A model generated the notes under the pieces. The model did no database searches and was not told the origin of the DNA. It worked only from the letters and a program-made list of their open reading frames with translations. Below are positions 25,450 through 34,114 of a stretch of 64,000 nucleotides of DNA, piece by piece (the stretch's first letter is position 1; each line of letters starts with the position of its first letter). Source of the stretch: Chitinophagaceae bacterium (GTDB taxonomy: Bacteria > Bacteroidota > Bacteroidia > Chitinophagales > Chitinophagaceae); assembly GCA_024103425.1 (NCBI GenBank), contig JAGFIS010000011.1, forward strand, positions 1 to 64,000. Reading direction: 5' to 3'. Both the position numbers and the translations under genes were made by a program.

Positions 25450-27072
25450 TTAAGCTTCGTTCATTCTTAAAGTACGGCCTTTGAACTTCTTTCCGTTGAT
25501 ACGGGCCGCCATTGCTTTGGCATTTTTTGTATCTACTTCAATCCAGGAATTCAGTTCTCTCAAATCGATTTTTCCGATTTCAGAGTTTTTTAATTTGCTC
25601 TGATTCAGAACGAATTGAAGGAGAGACAGCCGGGTAAAACCGTCTTTTGTTCCGAGGTTAATGAAGAGCCTCTGAAATGAATACCGGCTTTGTTTCCTTT
25701 TTCTGTCTGAAGGTTTTTGAGCCCCTTCTTTTTCTTTTTTGTGCTGTCTGATGTTTAGCTCGGGCGCATCCAGATAAGAATCTAAGAAGGTCTTGAGTTG
25801 AAGTGATACAATCTTCTTCAGAAGCTCTTCCGTCGATAAATTATTTCCGTCGTACGAAAGGCCATCAATGATTTTATCAATCTTTTTGTTATCCGTTTCT
25901 GTAGCGAGGAGTTGGTCGATGAAGTGGGTTACTTTCTTTCGGATGACCTCTTCTGCTTTCGGAAACTCCATCTGCCGGATGGGGATCCTGATGAGCTTTT
26001 CAATACTTCTGATTCGATGTAGCTCTCGGCTGTGGCAGATAGAGTAACAAATACCGGTCTTACCAGCCCTTCCGGTTCGGCCGCTTCGGTGAGTATATAC
26101 TTCAGGGTCGTCAGGTAGTTCGTAATTAATAACGTGTGTAATCCCTTCCACATCGATACCGCGGGCTGCTACGTCTGTGGCGACTATCAGCTGGAGTGAT
26201 TTATCGCGGAATCTTCTCATCACTCTGTCGCGTTGTTGTTGAGAAAGGTCTCCATGTAAAGATTCAATAGTATATCCTTCTCTGCTCAATCGCTCTGCTA
26301 CTTCTTGTGTGCCGGCTTTTGTGCGTGCGAAGATGATACCGTACATATCAGGATTAAAATCAATCAATCTTTTTAAAGCGTCAAAGCGCAGTTGAGCCGG
26401 CGTGATAAAATAATAATGCTCGATATTAATGTTAGCAGTGTTCTTTTTACCTATTGTTATTTCGACAGGCTTTGTCATGTAGTTGCGCGAGATCTCTCTC
26501 ACGTCATCCGGCATGGTTGCGCTGAAGAGCCAGATGGATTCTCTGTTGACTGTGTTGTCAAGAATGAAGTCGATATCATCTCTGAAACCCATATTCAGCA
26601 TCTCATCTGCTTCATCCAATACAACATATTTTACTTTTTTCAGGTCTATTGCTTTTCGTTCAATCAGGTCTATAAGGCGTCCGGGAGTGGCAGCCACTAT
26701 CTGAACGCCGTTTTTGATATTGCGAACTTGAGTAGTGATGGATGTGCCACCGTAAACGGCCTCGGTAAAAACACTTTTTTTGTACTTTTTAAAGTCTTTG
26801 AAATCGTTGTGAATCTGGATGCACAACTCTCTTGTAGGGCATACTATCAGAGCCTGTGGATGTTTTTCTTTTCCATCTATGAGTTGAAGAAGCGGAAGCC
26901 CAAACGCAGCTGTCTTACCTGTACCGGTTTGTGCAAGTCCGACGAAGTCTTTAACTCCGGTCAGCAGTACGGGAATCGCTTTTTCCTGAATCGGAGAGGG
27001 CGACTCAAAGCCCAGATCAGCTACTGCTTCCAGCAAATCTTCATCCAGCCCCAGTTCTCTAAATAATGCCAT
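25450..27072 (-). CDS. DEAD-box RNA helicase with DbpA-type RNA-binding domain
   Basis: A 540-residue helicase with the full motif series: Q-motif (FESPSPIQEKAIP), Walker A AQTGTGKT, PTRELC, DEAD, SAT, ARGID and HRSGRTGRAGKTG. The C-terminus (about 450-540) carries an RRM-like DbpA RNA-binding domain ending GKKFKGRTLRMNEA. It remodels structured RNA, probably in ribosome assembly or cold adaptation. The ATG was chosen; the longer reading starts at a TTG that lies inside the -7 promoter element TACCTTTG (27098-27091) and cannot be translated. Confidence 0.93.
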   Translation of the reverse strand: MALFRELGLDEDLLEAVADLGFESPSPIQEKAIPVLLTGVKDFVGLAQTGTGKTAAFGLPLLQLIDGKEKHPQALIVCPTRELCIQIHNDFKDFKKYKKSVFTEAVYGGTSITTQVRNIKNGVQIVAATPGRLIDLIERKAIDLKKVKYVVLDEADEMLNMGFRDDIDFILDNTVNRESIWLFSATMPDDVREISRNYMTKPVEITIGKKNTANINIEHYYFITPAQLRFDALKRLIDFNPDMYGIIFARTKAGTQEVAERLSREGYTIESLHGDLSQQQRDRVMRRFRDKSLQLIVATDVAARGIDVEGITHVINYELPDDPEVYTHRSGRTGRAGKTGICYSICHSRELHRIRSIEKLIRIPIRQMEFPKAEEVIRKKVTHFIDQLLATETDNKKIDKIIDGLSYDGNNLSTEELLKKIVSLQLKTFLDSYLDAPELNIRQHKKEKEGAQKPSDRKRKQSRYSFQRLFINLGTKDGFTRLSLLQFVLNQSKLKNSEIGKIDLRELNSWIEVDTKNAKAMAARINGKKFKGRTLRMNEA

Positions 27073-27090
27073 CGTAACTTTTTGAGGGCG

Positions 27091-27098
27091 CAAAGGTA
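27091..27098 (-). promoter_or_regulatory. -7 element of the DEAD-box helicase
   Basis: The minus strand reads TACCTTTG, followed by GCGCCC. A TTG lies 17 bp upstream. The leader would be about 13 nt. The element settles the start codon of the helicase. Confidence 0.55.
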
Positions 27099-27290
27099 TC
27101 TGTTTTGAAGCGGTTCAAGGTTTTTATTTATGAAAGAATATTTAGCATTATTGTAATAAACTTTTTCAACGGCGGTCAGTCTGTACAACATTAAATCATG
27201 ATTCTTAAGGCTTTAGTTAACACACATTTCACGTTAACTGTTGGGTTTAGGAATTTAAAGTAATTAATTTCACTTTTAAAATAGACCATT

Positions 27291-27875
27291 ATGAAAACTA
27301 AAATCTTCCTCGCCCTGTCTTTCTTCTTTCTGACAGGAACACTCTCAGCCCAAAATTTTGCATTCGGAATTAAAGGAGGTGCCAATATGGGCAAGATCGA
27401 CGGACAATCTTTTAAGAATGAATTTAAGCTCGGTTACCAAGTCGGAGTTTTTTCTACTATCGGGCTTGGTAATAAAGTAGCCCTCCAGCCTGAGGTATTG
27501 TTTAACCAGATTAACGTTGATACCAGTCATAATTTCAGCGATATTTACAATGATTTTTCAAGTAATGTAAAAGGCATTCAGTTAAAAGAAATACTCATCC
27601 CGCTGATGCTGAATATCAATCTTACTAAAAATCTGGCACTGCAGGCCGGTCCTCAGTTCAGTGTTGTAATCGATCAGAATAAGAGTCTTCTTGAAAACGG
27701 AAAGGACGCTTTCAGAAGCGGCAACTTTGCCATTGCGGGCGGGCTGCAGGCTTCGTTGTCGAAGTTTAGAATTTATGGCCGGTTTACGGGGGGAATGACG
27801 AACCTTGACAATGTTGGGAATAACGACTCCTGGAAAGTGCAGAATATTCAATTGGGGATAGGCCTTGCACTTTAA
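27291..27875 (+). CDS. Small outer membrane beta-barrel protein (PorT-like)
   Basis: A 194-residue protein with a signal peptide (1-21, ending LSAQ) and an eight-strand barrel pattern: FAFGIKGGANMGKIDG, LGYQVGVFSTIGLGNKVALQPEVLF, ILIPLMLNINLTKNLALQAGPQFSVV, FAIAGGLQASLSKFRIYGRF, and a terminal VQNIQLGIGLAL. The layout is that of the outer membrane beta-barrel family often called PorT-like in this phylum. Function is unknown. Confidence 0.8.
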   Translation: MKTKIFLALSFFFLTGTLSAQNFAFGIKGGANMGKIDGQSFKNEFKLGYQVGVFSTIGLGNKVALQPEVLFNQINVDTSHNFSDIYNDFSSNVKGIQLKEILIPLMLNINLTKNLALQAGPQFSVVIDQNKSLLENGKDAFRSGNFAIAGGLQASLSKFRIYGRFTGGMTNLDNVGNNDSWKVQNIQLGIGLAL

Positions 27876-27893
27876 TTAAATAGACAATTACTA

Positions 27894-28463
27894 TCAGCGA
27901 ATCCTTTCCGGTTTATCCTGTGCGTTTAGCCTGATAATCCGGGAAGGATTTTTCTTTTCAGTAACCTCCCGTCTGTATTCAGATACATAATCTGCTTTTG
28001 CCAGGATGTCATCTTCAATCTCACTGAAGATGCCGGGAGCTGCATGATTTGAAATATTTGCGGAGGTGGAAACGACAGGTTTCCCGAGTTGAGTAATCAG
28101 TTCTTTACAGAATAAATCTGAAGTAATTCTGATCGCTATGGAACCGTCGGCATTTATAAGATTATCCGGCAACCCGATGGCTTTCGGAAATATAGCAGTT
28201 GTTGGAGTGTCAGACGAAGTCATTTCTTCCAATAGTATATGTGCAGGATTCTCAACATACTGGTGGATCATTTTTTCACTGTTCACTAAGATGATCATTG
28301 ATTTAGAGCGACTGCGCCGCTTGATTTCATAAATTCTTTTTATGGCTTCACTGTTGGTGGCATCGCACCCGATTCCCCATACAGTGTCGGTAGGGTAAAC
28401 GATGATACCTCCTTTTTTAAGAGTTTCTACGGCTTTTGATATGGTTGTTTTATAAGAGTTCAT
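27894..28463 (-). CDS. Threonylcarbamoyl-AMP synthase (Sua5/YrdC family)
   Basis: A 189-residue YrdC-domain protein. The conserved GGIIVYPTDTVWGIGC, the KRRSRSKSMIILV lysine/arginine segment and the TSANISNHAAP motif are present. It makes threonylcarbamoyl-AMP from threonine, bicarbonate and ATP for the t6A modification of tRNAs reading ANN codons. It has only the catalytic domain, without the C-terminal Sua5 extension. The start is ATG. Confidence 0.9.
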   Translation of the reverse strand: MNSYKTTISKAVETLKKGGIIVYPTDTVWGIGCDATNSEAIKRIYEIKRRSRSKSMIILVNSEKMIHQYVENPAHILLEEMTSSDTPTTAIFPKAIGLPDNLINADGSIAIRITSDLFCKELITQLGKPVVSTSANISNHAAPGIFSEIEDDILAKADYVSEYRREVTEKKNPSRIIRLNAQDKPERIR

Positions 28464-28585
28464 TTGAACCGGATTGATTGCCGGTTGGCAAAATTACTTT
28501 TTCACGGATATATGCAGTTAGTAATTCACGCCCTCCTCCTCTTTGTGCTTTAATATTTGTTTTTTTAGCCGTTTGTATAATCGCA

Positions 28586-28616
28586 ATTGACGGGCGACGG
28601 CCGAATTGTATTTTTG
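28586..28616 (+). promoter_or_regulatory. Sigma-A promoter of dapD
   Basis: ATTG at 28586-28589, a 19-bp spacer and TATTTTTG at 28609-28616, an excellent match. Transcription should begin near 28622, about 11 nt before the ATG. Confidence 0.7.
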
Positions 28617-28632
28617 CCGCAAAACAGAAAGC

Positions 28633-29454
28633 ATGAATCTTGAATCGTTGATATTGGAAGCATGGAATAATCGCGCTTTGCTTCAGGAACAAAAATATTC
28701 CTGGGCAGTAGAAAGTGTTATCGAACTGGTGGACAAAGGGCAGCTTCGTGCTGCATCCCCGGATAATGAGAGCGCTACCGGATGGAAAGTGAATGAATGG
28801 GTGAAGCAGGCAATACTATTGTATTTTGGTGTGCGTAAAATGGAAACTTTTTCTCTTCCGCCCTTTGAGTTCCACGACAAGATGAAGCTAAAGCAAAACT
28901 ATGCATCATTGGGGGTTCGTGCGGTTCCGCACGCTGTTGCCCGATACGGTAGTTTTCTCGGAAGAAATGTTGTGATGATGCCTTCGTATGTCAATATTGG
29001 AGCCTATGTTGACGAAGGTACTATGGTCGATACCTGGGCTACTGTTGGAAGTTGCGCGCAGATAGGCAAACACGTACACCTGAGCGGGGGAGTAGGTATT
29101 GGCGGAGTACTGGAACCGCTGCAGGCCAGTCCCGTGATTGTCGAAGATGGTTGTTTTATAGGCAGTCGCTGCATCGTGGTTGAAGGAGTGAGGGTTGAAA
29201 GGGAAGCCGTGCTGGGTGCAAATGTTGTATTAACACAGTCCACAAAAATTATAGACGTGAGTGGCGGTAAACCCGTAGAATACAGGGGATACGTTCCCTC
29301 GCGAAGCGTAGTGATTCCGGGTACTTATCCGAAACAGTTCTCTGCGGGTGAATTTCACGTGAGTTGTGCGTTGATAATCGGAAAAAGAAAAGAAAGTACG
29401 GATAAGAAAACCAGTCTGAACGATGCACTGAGGGAGTTTAATGTGAGCGTATAA
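28633..29454 (+). CDS. dapD: 2,3,4,5-tetrahydropyridine-2,6-dicarboxylate N-succinyltransferase
   Basis: A 273-residue enzyme of the lysine/diaminopimelate pathway, using succinyl-CoA. It shows the typical segments WKVNEWVKQAILLYF, GSFLGRNVVMMPSYVNIGAY and VDEGTMVDTWATVGSCAQIG, then the left-handed beta-helix hexapeptides and PSRSVVIPGTYPKQF. DapD supplies diaminopimelate, the cross-linking residue that Mpl at 48559 also handles. The ATG was used; a longer reading beginning with TTG at 28606 overlaps the promoter's -7 element and is not credible. A strong hairpin terminator follows. Confidence 0.94.
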   Translation: MNLESLILEAWNNRALLQEQKYSWAVESVIELVDKGQLRAASPDNESATGWKVNEWVKQAILLYFGVRKMETFSLPPFEFHDKMKLKQNYASLGVRAVPHAVARYGSFLGRNVVMMPSYVNIGAYVDEGTMVDTWATVGSCAQIGKHVHLSGGVGIGGVLEPLQASPVIVEDGCFIGSRCIVVEGVRVEREAVLGANVVLTQSTKIIDVSGGKPVEYRGYVPSRSVVIPGTYPKQFSAGEFHVSCALIIGKRKESTDKKTSLNDALREFNVSV

Positions 29455-29481
29455 GCAATTCTGTAAATAGTATTAGATGCA

Positions 29482-29509
29482 AAAATCCTCCGCCGGGGCG
29501 GAGGATTTT
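29482..29509. terminator. Rho-independent terminator after dapD
   Basis: AAAATCCTCCGCC and GGCGGAGGATTTT form a perfect 13-base inverted repeat around GG (the innermost pairs open as the loop). T-rich on one side and A-rich on the other, it can act in either direction. Confidence 0.88.
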
Positions 29510-29742
29510 AATTCTTTAATGCAAACTGTTTTCTTTGGGGATTTTCGTTGATATTGGATAAAAAAGAAGTTGAATGAAATTAGTTTGATTGGGGGTTAAG
29601 TTTTTTAGGATTTTGGATTTTTTCAGTGGATTTGGATTCGGATTTTTTTATCACTCAACTTCTGATACAAAAATATATTGGTACTACCTCTAAACCCATA
29701 GCGCAATTGCTGATTTTTTGAAATCAAGGATTTACTGTGGCT

Positions 29743-29758
29743 ATCGTAAGTTTACGAT
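29743..29758. repeat. Palindrome ATCGTAA-GT-TTACGAT
   Basis: A 7-bp perfect inverted repeat with 2-bp centre, 78 bp before the era ATG. Its outer six bases match the palindrome at 12148-12163, suggesting a common regulator. Confidence 0.55.
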
Positions 29759-29835
29759 GGCTTAAATGGTGATTATTGAGGATTCTATCATGAATCGGAT
29801 ATCCTTTATAGCAGGGATTACGTTTCTTTGCAGGA

Positions 29836-30699
29836 ATGAAGAGTGGATTTGTCAATATTTTTGGAAAGCCAAACGCAGGAAAAAGTACCCTTCTTAACCT
29901 GGTGGTGGGCGAAAAACTAGCAATAGTGACACCTAAGGTGCAGACTACCAGGCACCGTATTAAAGGAATCGTTTCTACAAATGACTTTCAGATTATTTTC
30001 TCAGATACTCCGGGAATAATAGAGCCTAAATATAAACTTCACGAAAAGATGATGGCAGCAGTTAAGTCGGCTGAAGAAGATGCGGATGTTAAGCTGCTGG
30101 TTGCCGATATAACTGATACTCCGGAGGAGGTAGAGGAAATCTTTGCTTCTCTAAAAGGTAAGACTCCCGTTATCGTCGTCGTCAACAAAATAGATCTCGC
30201 TCCGGATAAGGTGCAGGATACTATCAATTTTTTTAAGGATAAGGGATACAAACATGTGCTTCCAGTTTCTTGTATTGCAGGTTCAGGCATTACAGAACTG
30301 ATGGAGCTGATCGTAGAATTATTGCCCGAAGGTCATCCGTTTTACGAAGGAGATAATCTTACCGATTTACCTGTTCGCTTTTTTGTCGGGGAGATTATCC
30401 GTGAAAAGATTTTTCTGTTGTACGAAGAAGAGGTGCCTTACCACACAACTGTAATCGTGCAGGAGTTTAAAGAAAAGAGTACGCTTGTGAAGATTAGAGC
30501 CGATATCATTGTACAGCGCGAGACTCAAAAAGGTATTCTGCTTGGCAAGCGGGGTTCTAAGATTAAAGAATTGGGTACTCTGGCCAGAAAAGAGATTGAA
30601 GAGTTTATCGGTAATAAAGTTTTTCTGGAACTCTTTGTCAAGGTGCGCCCCAAATGGCGCGATAATGAAGCTCATCTTCGCGAATACGGATACAATTAA
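29836..30699 (+). CDS. era: GTPase Era
   Basis: A 287-residue GTPase with G1 GKPNAGKST near residue 9, the G2 threonines TTRHRIKG, G3 DTPG, G4 NKID, and a C-terminal KH domain with the GKRGSKIKELG loop. Era binds 16S rRNA and assists maturation of the small ribosomal subunit. It starts at ATG and is followed 11 bp later by a methyltransferase gene, probably cotranscribed. Confidence 0.96.
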   Translation: MKSGFVNIFGKPNAGKSTLLNLVVGEKLAIVTPKVQTTRHRIKGIVSTNDFQIIFSDTPGIIEPKYKLHEKMMAAVKSAEEDADVKLLVADITDTPEEVEEIFASLKGKTPVIVVVNKIDLAPDKVQDTINFFKDKGYKHVLPVSCIAGSGITELMELIVELLPEGHPFYEGDNLTDLPVRFFVGEIIREKIFLLYEEEVPYHTTVIVQEFKEKSTLVKIRADIIVQRETQKGILLGKRGSKIKELGTLARKEIEEFIGNKVFLELFVKVRPKWRDNEAHLREYGYN

Positions 30700-30710
30700 T
30701 AAAGCCGGTG

Positions 30711-31304
30711 ATGCAACCACTTTCTGAAGAGTTTTGGGATTATTGCTACATCCACGGCATGGCCGGATGGGATATAAAACAACTATCACCTGCGGTAAGG
30801 AATTACCTGGACACAATCACTGATCCTCATGCAGCTATTCTGAGTCCGGCCTGTGGCAGGGCTTATGAAGCAGATTATCTGTTGGGAAAGGGTTTTGATA
30901 ATATTACTCTGATTGATATTTCTTCAGTACTGGTAAATGAATTGAAAGCAACTTTTGCAGGTAAGCCTGTCAGAATTCTTCACGAAGATTTTTACAGTCA
31001 TCAGGGTCAATATGATTTGATTCTCGAGCAGGCTTTCTTTTGCACTGTTGCGCCTGCTGACAGAGACCGGTTCATTGCCCACGTTTATGAAATGCTGCTT
31101 CCCGGTGGCAGGTATGCCGGATTGTTTTTTAATGAACGTGTCGGTTCGCGGAATGACCCGCCTTATACTTTAGATATTGATGGATACCGGGATTTATTTT
31201 CAGACCGGTTCGAGATCAAGCGGTTAGAACCTTGTCTGGATTCTATCGAATCACGGAAAGAAAAGGAGATTATTTTTGAATTCGTAAAGAAATGCAAGAA
31301 ATAA
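30711..31304 (+). CDS. SAM-dependent methyltransferase, thiopurine methyltransferase-like
   Basis: A 197-residue methyltransferase with the TPMT-type pattern: FWDYCYIHGMAGWDI, SPACGRAYEADYLLGKGF as the SAM-binding segment, IDISSVLVNEL and QAFFCTVAPADRDRF. Enzymes of this group methylate thiol, selenol or halide ions as well as thiopurines; the natural substrate here is not known. The ATG was used rather than the GTG just upstream. It follows era by 11 bp. Confidence 0.85.
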   Translation: MQPLSEEFWDYCYIHGMAGWDIKQLSPAVRNYLDTITDPHAAILSPACGRAYEADYLLGKGFDNITLIDISSVLVNELKATFAGKPVRILHEDFYSHQGQYDLILEQAFFCTVAPADRDRFIAHVYEMLLPGGRYAGLFFNERVGSRNDPPYTLDIDGYRDLFSDRFEIKRLEPCLDSIESRKEKEIIFEFVKKCKK

Positions 31305-31318
31305 CAATCCTTCGCTCT

Positions 31319-31326
31319 TAATTTTG
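31319..31326 (+). promoter_or_regulatory. Possible -7 element of aroC
   Basis: TAATTTTG matches TAnnTTTG, 23 bp before the aroC ATG; there is no TTG at -33. Confidence 0.35.
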
Positions 31327-31349
31327 AAGCATTACAGAACCTTAGAGAT

Positions 31350-32345
31350 ATGAATTCGTTTGGAAAAAATTTCCGGGTACAGATTTTCGGTCAGTCGCAC
31401 AGCGAAATTGTAGGAGTTACACTTGACGGTATTCCGCCCGGGATACCGGTTGCTCCCGAAGATTTTAAAACAGATCTCGACAGGAGAAGGCCAGGAGCGA
31501 AGGCTACTACTCCGAGAAAAGAAGCCGACGAACCATTGATTAAAACAGGAGTTTTCAATGGAATGTCTGCCGGATCGCCAATGACGATCTTTTTTGAAAA
31601 TAATAATACGAGAAGCTCGGACTATGAAAAGCATCACGCTTTTCCGCGCCCGGGACATGCAGACTTTGTAGCTACAGAAAAATATAAAGGATTTGAAGAC
31701 TATCGCGGCGGCGGGCATTTCAGCGGAAGGCTTACTGTTTGCCTGGTGGCCGCCGGTGTGGTAGCCAAGAAGATTATTCGTAATCACCAGTTGGGGCAGT
31801 TAGTGCGTTTTGAAACGGAGATATTGGAGGTTGGAGGCGAGCAGGATATTGAGAAGGGGATAGAAAAAGCGGTTAAGGCAAAAGATTCTGTCGGTGGCAT
31901 CATTGAGTGCCGCATAAAAAATATTCCTGTTGGTGTCGGCGAACCATTTTTTGATTCTGTAGAGTCAGTGATTAGTCATCTGATTTTTGCAGTACCTGCA
32001 ATTAAGGGAATTGAATTCGGGAGCGGTTTTGCAGCCGCCAGGATGTTCGGTTCAGAACATAACGATCCGATTTTAGATTTATCGGGCACTACAGGTTCAA
32101 ATAATGCAGGAGGCGTCACAGGGGGTATTACCAACGGAAATGAAATTGTCTTCAGAGTAGTAGTGAAACCTACTTCTTCCACACCGAAGGTTCAGGAAAC
32201 GTTGAACAGGGAAACAGGTCAAGTTGAAGAATTCTCCGTTAAAGGCAGACACGATCTGTGTATTGCTCTTCGCGCACCGGTGGTGATTGAAGCTGCTGCT
32301 GCTATTGGTATTGCTGACTTGTTGATGGAGACTGATATGAGGTAA
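31350..32345 (+). CDS. aroC: Chorismate synthase
   Basis: A 331-residue enzyme with GQSHSEIVGVTLDGIPPG near the start, RRPGAKATTPRKEADEP, the phosphate/FMN-binding HAFPRPGHADF and FSGRLTVCLVAAG segments, and a C-terminal VKGRHDLCIALRAPVVIEA. It converts 5-enolpyruvylshikimate-3-phosphate to chorismate, the branch point for aromatic amino acids and menaquinone, using reduced FMN. It converges on an ABC transporter gene. Confidence 0.96.
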   Translation: MNSFGKNFRVQIFGQSHSEIVGVTLDGIPPGIPVAPEDFKTDLDRRRPGAKATTPRKEADEPLIKTGVFNGMSAGSPMTIFFENNNTRSSDYEKHHAFPRPGHADFVATEKYKGFEDYRGGGHFSGRLTVCLVAAGVVAKKIIRNHQLGQLVRFETEILEVGGEQDIEKGIEKAVKAKDSVGGIIECRIKNIPVGVGEPFFDSVESVISHLIFAVPAIKGIEFGSGFAAARMFGSEHNDPILDLSGTTGSNNAGGVTGGITNGNEIVFRVVVKPTSSTPKVQETLNRETGQVEEFSVKGRHDLCIALRAPVVIEAAAAIGIADLLMETDMR

Positions 32346-32358
32346 TTAAATCCTGCTC

Positions 32359-34113
32359 TTAGCTTTCCCTCTTATTTTCCATAAGCATCTGCATGGCGTG
32401 GTCGATACTGCCCGCATTCTCTATTTTTCCGCTGTTAACGAAGAAAATCTGATCCGCGTTGGCTATGGTATTCAGCCTGTGTGCTATGATCACTTTGGTG
32501 GTCTTTTTTGGCAGGCGATCGAGAATCATTTGCAATTGTTGCTCTGTCACAGTGTCTATATTAGCCGTGGCCTCATCGAGAATGAGCAGGTCGGGATTCC
32601 TTAGTACTGCCCTCATGAAAGCGATGATCTGTTTCTGGCCGAGGCTCATACTTTCGCCTAATTCTTCAATTTGAGTCTGCAGACCATTTTCAAAACCTTT
32701 AAGCAATTCTCCAAATCCCTCTTTTTCGAGCATTACTGTGAGTTCTTGGTCGCTCAGATTGCCGAGCTCATTATTGGCAAAGAGAATGTTCTCTTTTAGA
32801 GAGCCGTCAAACAAGAAGGGTTCCTGCAGGATGAATCCGATTTTCTTGCTGAGAACCTCGGGTGAGAATTCCTGGATAGGGATGTTGTTTAATCTTACCT
32901 CTCCTGCATCCGAGTCGTATAGCCTGGCAATGAGCGATGCCGTTGTTGTTTTTCCGCCACCGGTTGGTCCTACAAATGCATAGGTTTTACCTTTCTGTAG
33001 TTCCAGGCTGATACTATCGAGAATCTTCTTCTCGGGATCGTATTGGAATGATACGTCTTTAAAAGAGAGCAGGGGTACACCATTTACCTGACCTGCCTCT
33101 GTCCGGTTGCCATAGACTAAATCAGGCTCCATTGTGAGAATTACCGAAATCCTGTCCCATGCTGCCATGGTAGTCTGGAAGTTGGCCCATAGGTTAGCAA
33201 TCTGGCGCAGTGGGCGGTAGAAGGCGATAGTGTATGCAATATAGCTGATCAGCAACCCTACAGTGAAATCTCCTTGTGTGATGAGGTAGATACCAAAGGA
33301 TAGTACCGTAAGTTGGGCAAGATTACTAAGCAATGTAAACACAGGCTCGTATAGTCCATTGGCGATTCCTGCGATAACGGACGCCCTGTAGTTTTCGTTA
33401 TTTGCATTTTTGATTTTCTCTCTCAGAAAATCACGGCGGTTGAAGGCGACTATTGTCTTAAAATTAGAGAAGCCTTCCTGTATCTCTGCGCTGAGTAATC
33501 CGAATTTCTTCAAACTGATGGCATTCTTTTTACGCACCCACGGATTGACGAATTTTACAAACAGCAGAATAAAAATGGCCGGAGTAAGTGCTGCTCCTCC
33601 CAGCTTTGGATTAATAACCAAAAGGAAGATAGCAGTCACAAGCATCAGGAAGACGTTGTCGATAAACTGCATCAGATACTGGGAGAAGAAGCGGTTGACG
33701 TTCTCAGTATCGTTGTTGATTCTTGAGATCAGGTCTCCTGCTTTATTTTGATTGAAGAACTTAACCGGCAGTGTCTGTATTTTATTAAAGATTGTGTTTC
33801 GCAGGCTGAAGAGTATTCGCTGGCCTATAGTACCCATGATGCGTATCTGCAGGTACTCGGTAATGGAAGAGATAACATAGATACCGAGCAGCATACCTGC
33901 GAAGAGCATCAGCCCTTTATACATCTTAGTTACAATATAGTGGTCTATGGTATAACCGATAAGGTATGGTGTCAGCATGGTGATACCACTATTGACGAAC
34001 ATGAGGATAAGCGCAACCGTCAGGCTCTTACGCTCCTGTTGCAGAAAGACTTTCATTTTGCTGAAAGCTTCCCGCGCGTTGCTCTTATGTTCCTTATTAA
34101 GGTTGTAATCCAT
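32359..34113 (-). CDS. ABC exporter half-transporter with consensus ATP site
   Basis: A 584-residue fusion of a six-helix membrane domain (about 25-310) and an ATPase domain (about 345-580). Walker A is GPTGGGKTTT, Walker B ends LLILDEAT with the catalytic Glu, and the H-loop is IIAHRL. The signature is altered to MSLGQ instead of LSGGQ. Its start is the ATG one base after the upstream stop (TAA-C-ATG), giving tight translational coupling; a longer TTG start would overlap the upstream gene. It probably dimerises with the product of the upstream gene. The cargo is unknown; lipid, peptide or drug export are the usual options. Confidence 0.9.
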   Translation of the reverse strand: MDYNLNKEHKSNAREAFSKMKVFLQQERKSLTVALILMFVNSGITMLTPYLIGYTIDHYIVTKMYKGLMLFAGMLLGIYVISSITEYLQIRIMGTIGQRILFSLRNTIFNKIQTLPVKFFNQNKAGDLISRINNDTENVNRFFSQYLMQFIDNVFLMLVTAIFLLVINPKLGGAALTPAIFILLFVKFVNPWVRKKNAISLKKFGLLSAEIQEGFSNFKTIVAFNRRDFLREKIKNANNENYRASVIAGIANGLYEPVFTLLSNLAQLTVLSFGIYLITQGDFTVGLLISYIAYTIAFYRPLRQIANLWANFQTTMAAWDRISVILTMEPDLVYGNRTEAGQVNGVPLLSFKDVSFQYDPEKKILDSISLELQKGKTYAFVGPTGGGKTTTASLIARLYDSDAGEVRLNNIPIQEFSPEVLSKKIGFILQEPFLFDGSLKENILFANNELGNLSDQELTVMLEKEGFGELLKGFENGLQTQIEELGESMSLGQKQIIAFMRAVLRNPDLLILDEATANIDTVTEQQLQMILDRLPKKTTKVIIAHRLNTIANADQIFFVNSGKIENAGSIDHAMQMLMENKRES

Positions 34114-34114
34114 G

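Larger units (their letters stand above)
29455..29835. other. Intergenic region between dapD and era, 381 bp
   Basis: It contains the dapD terminator (29482-29509), a stretch of imperfect GGATTTT repeats (about 29606-29650), an 8-bp inverted repeat GAAGTTGA/TCAACTTC (29566-29573 and 29655-29662), and the ATCGTA-N4-TACGAT palindrome at 29743-29758. No coding frame or convincing era promoter was seen. Confidence 0.5.
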
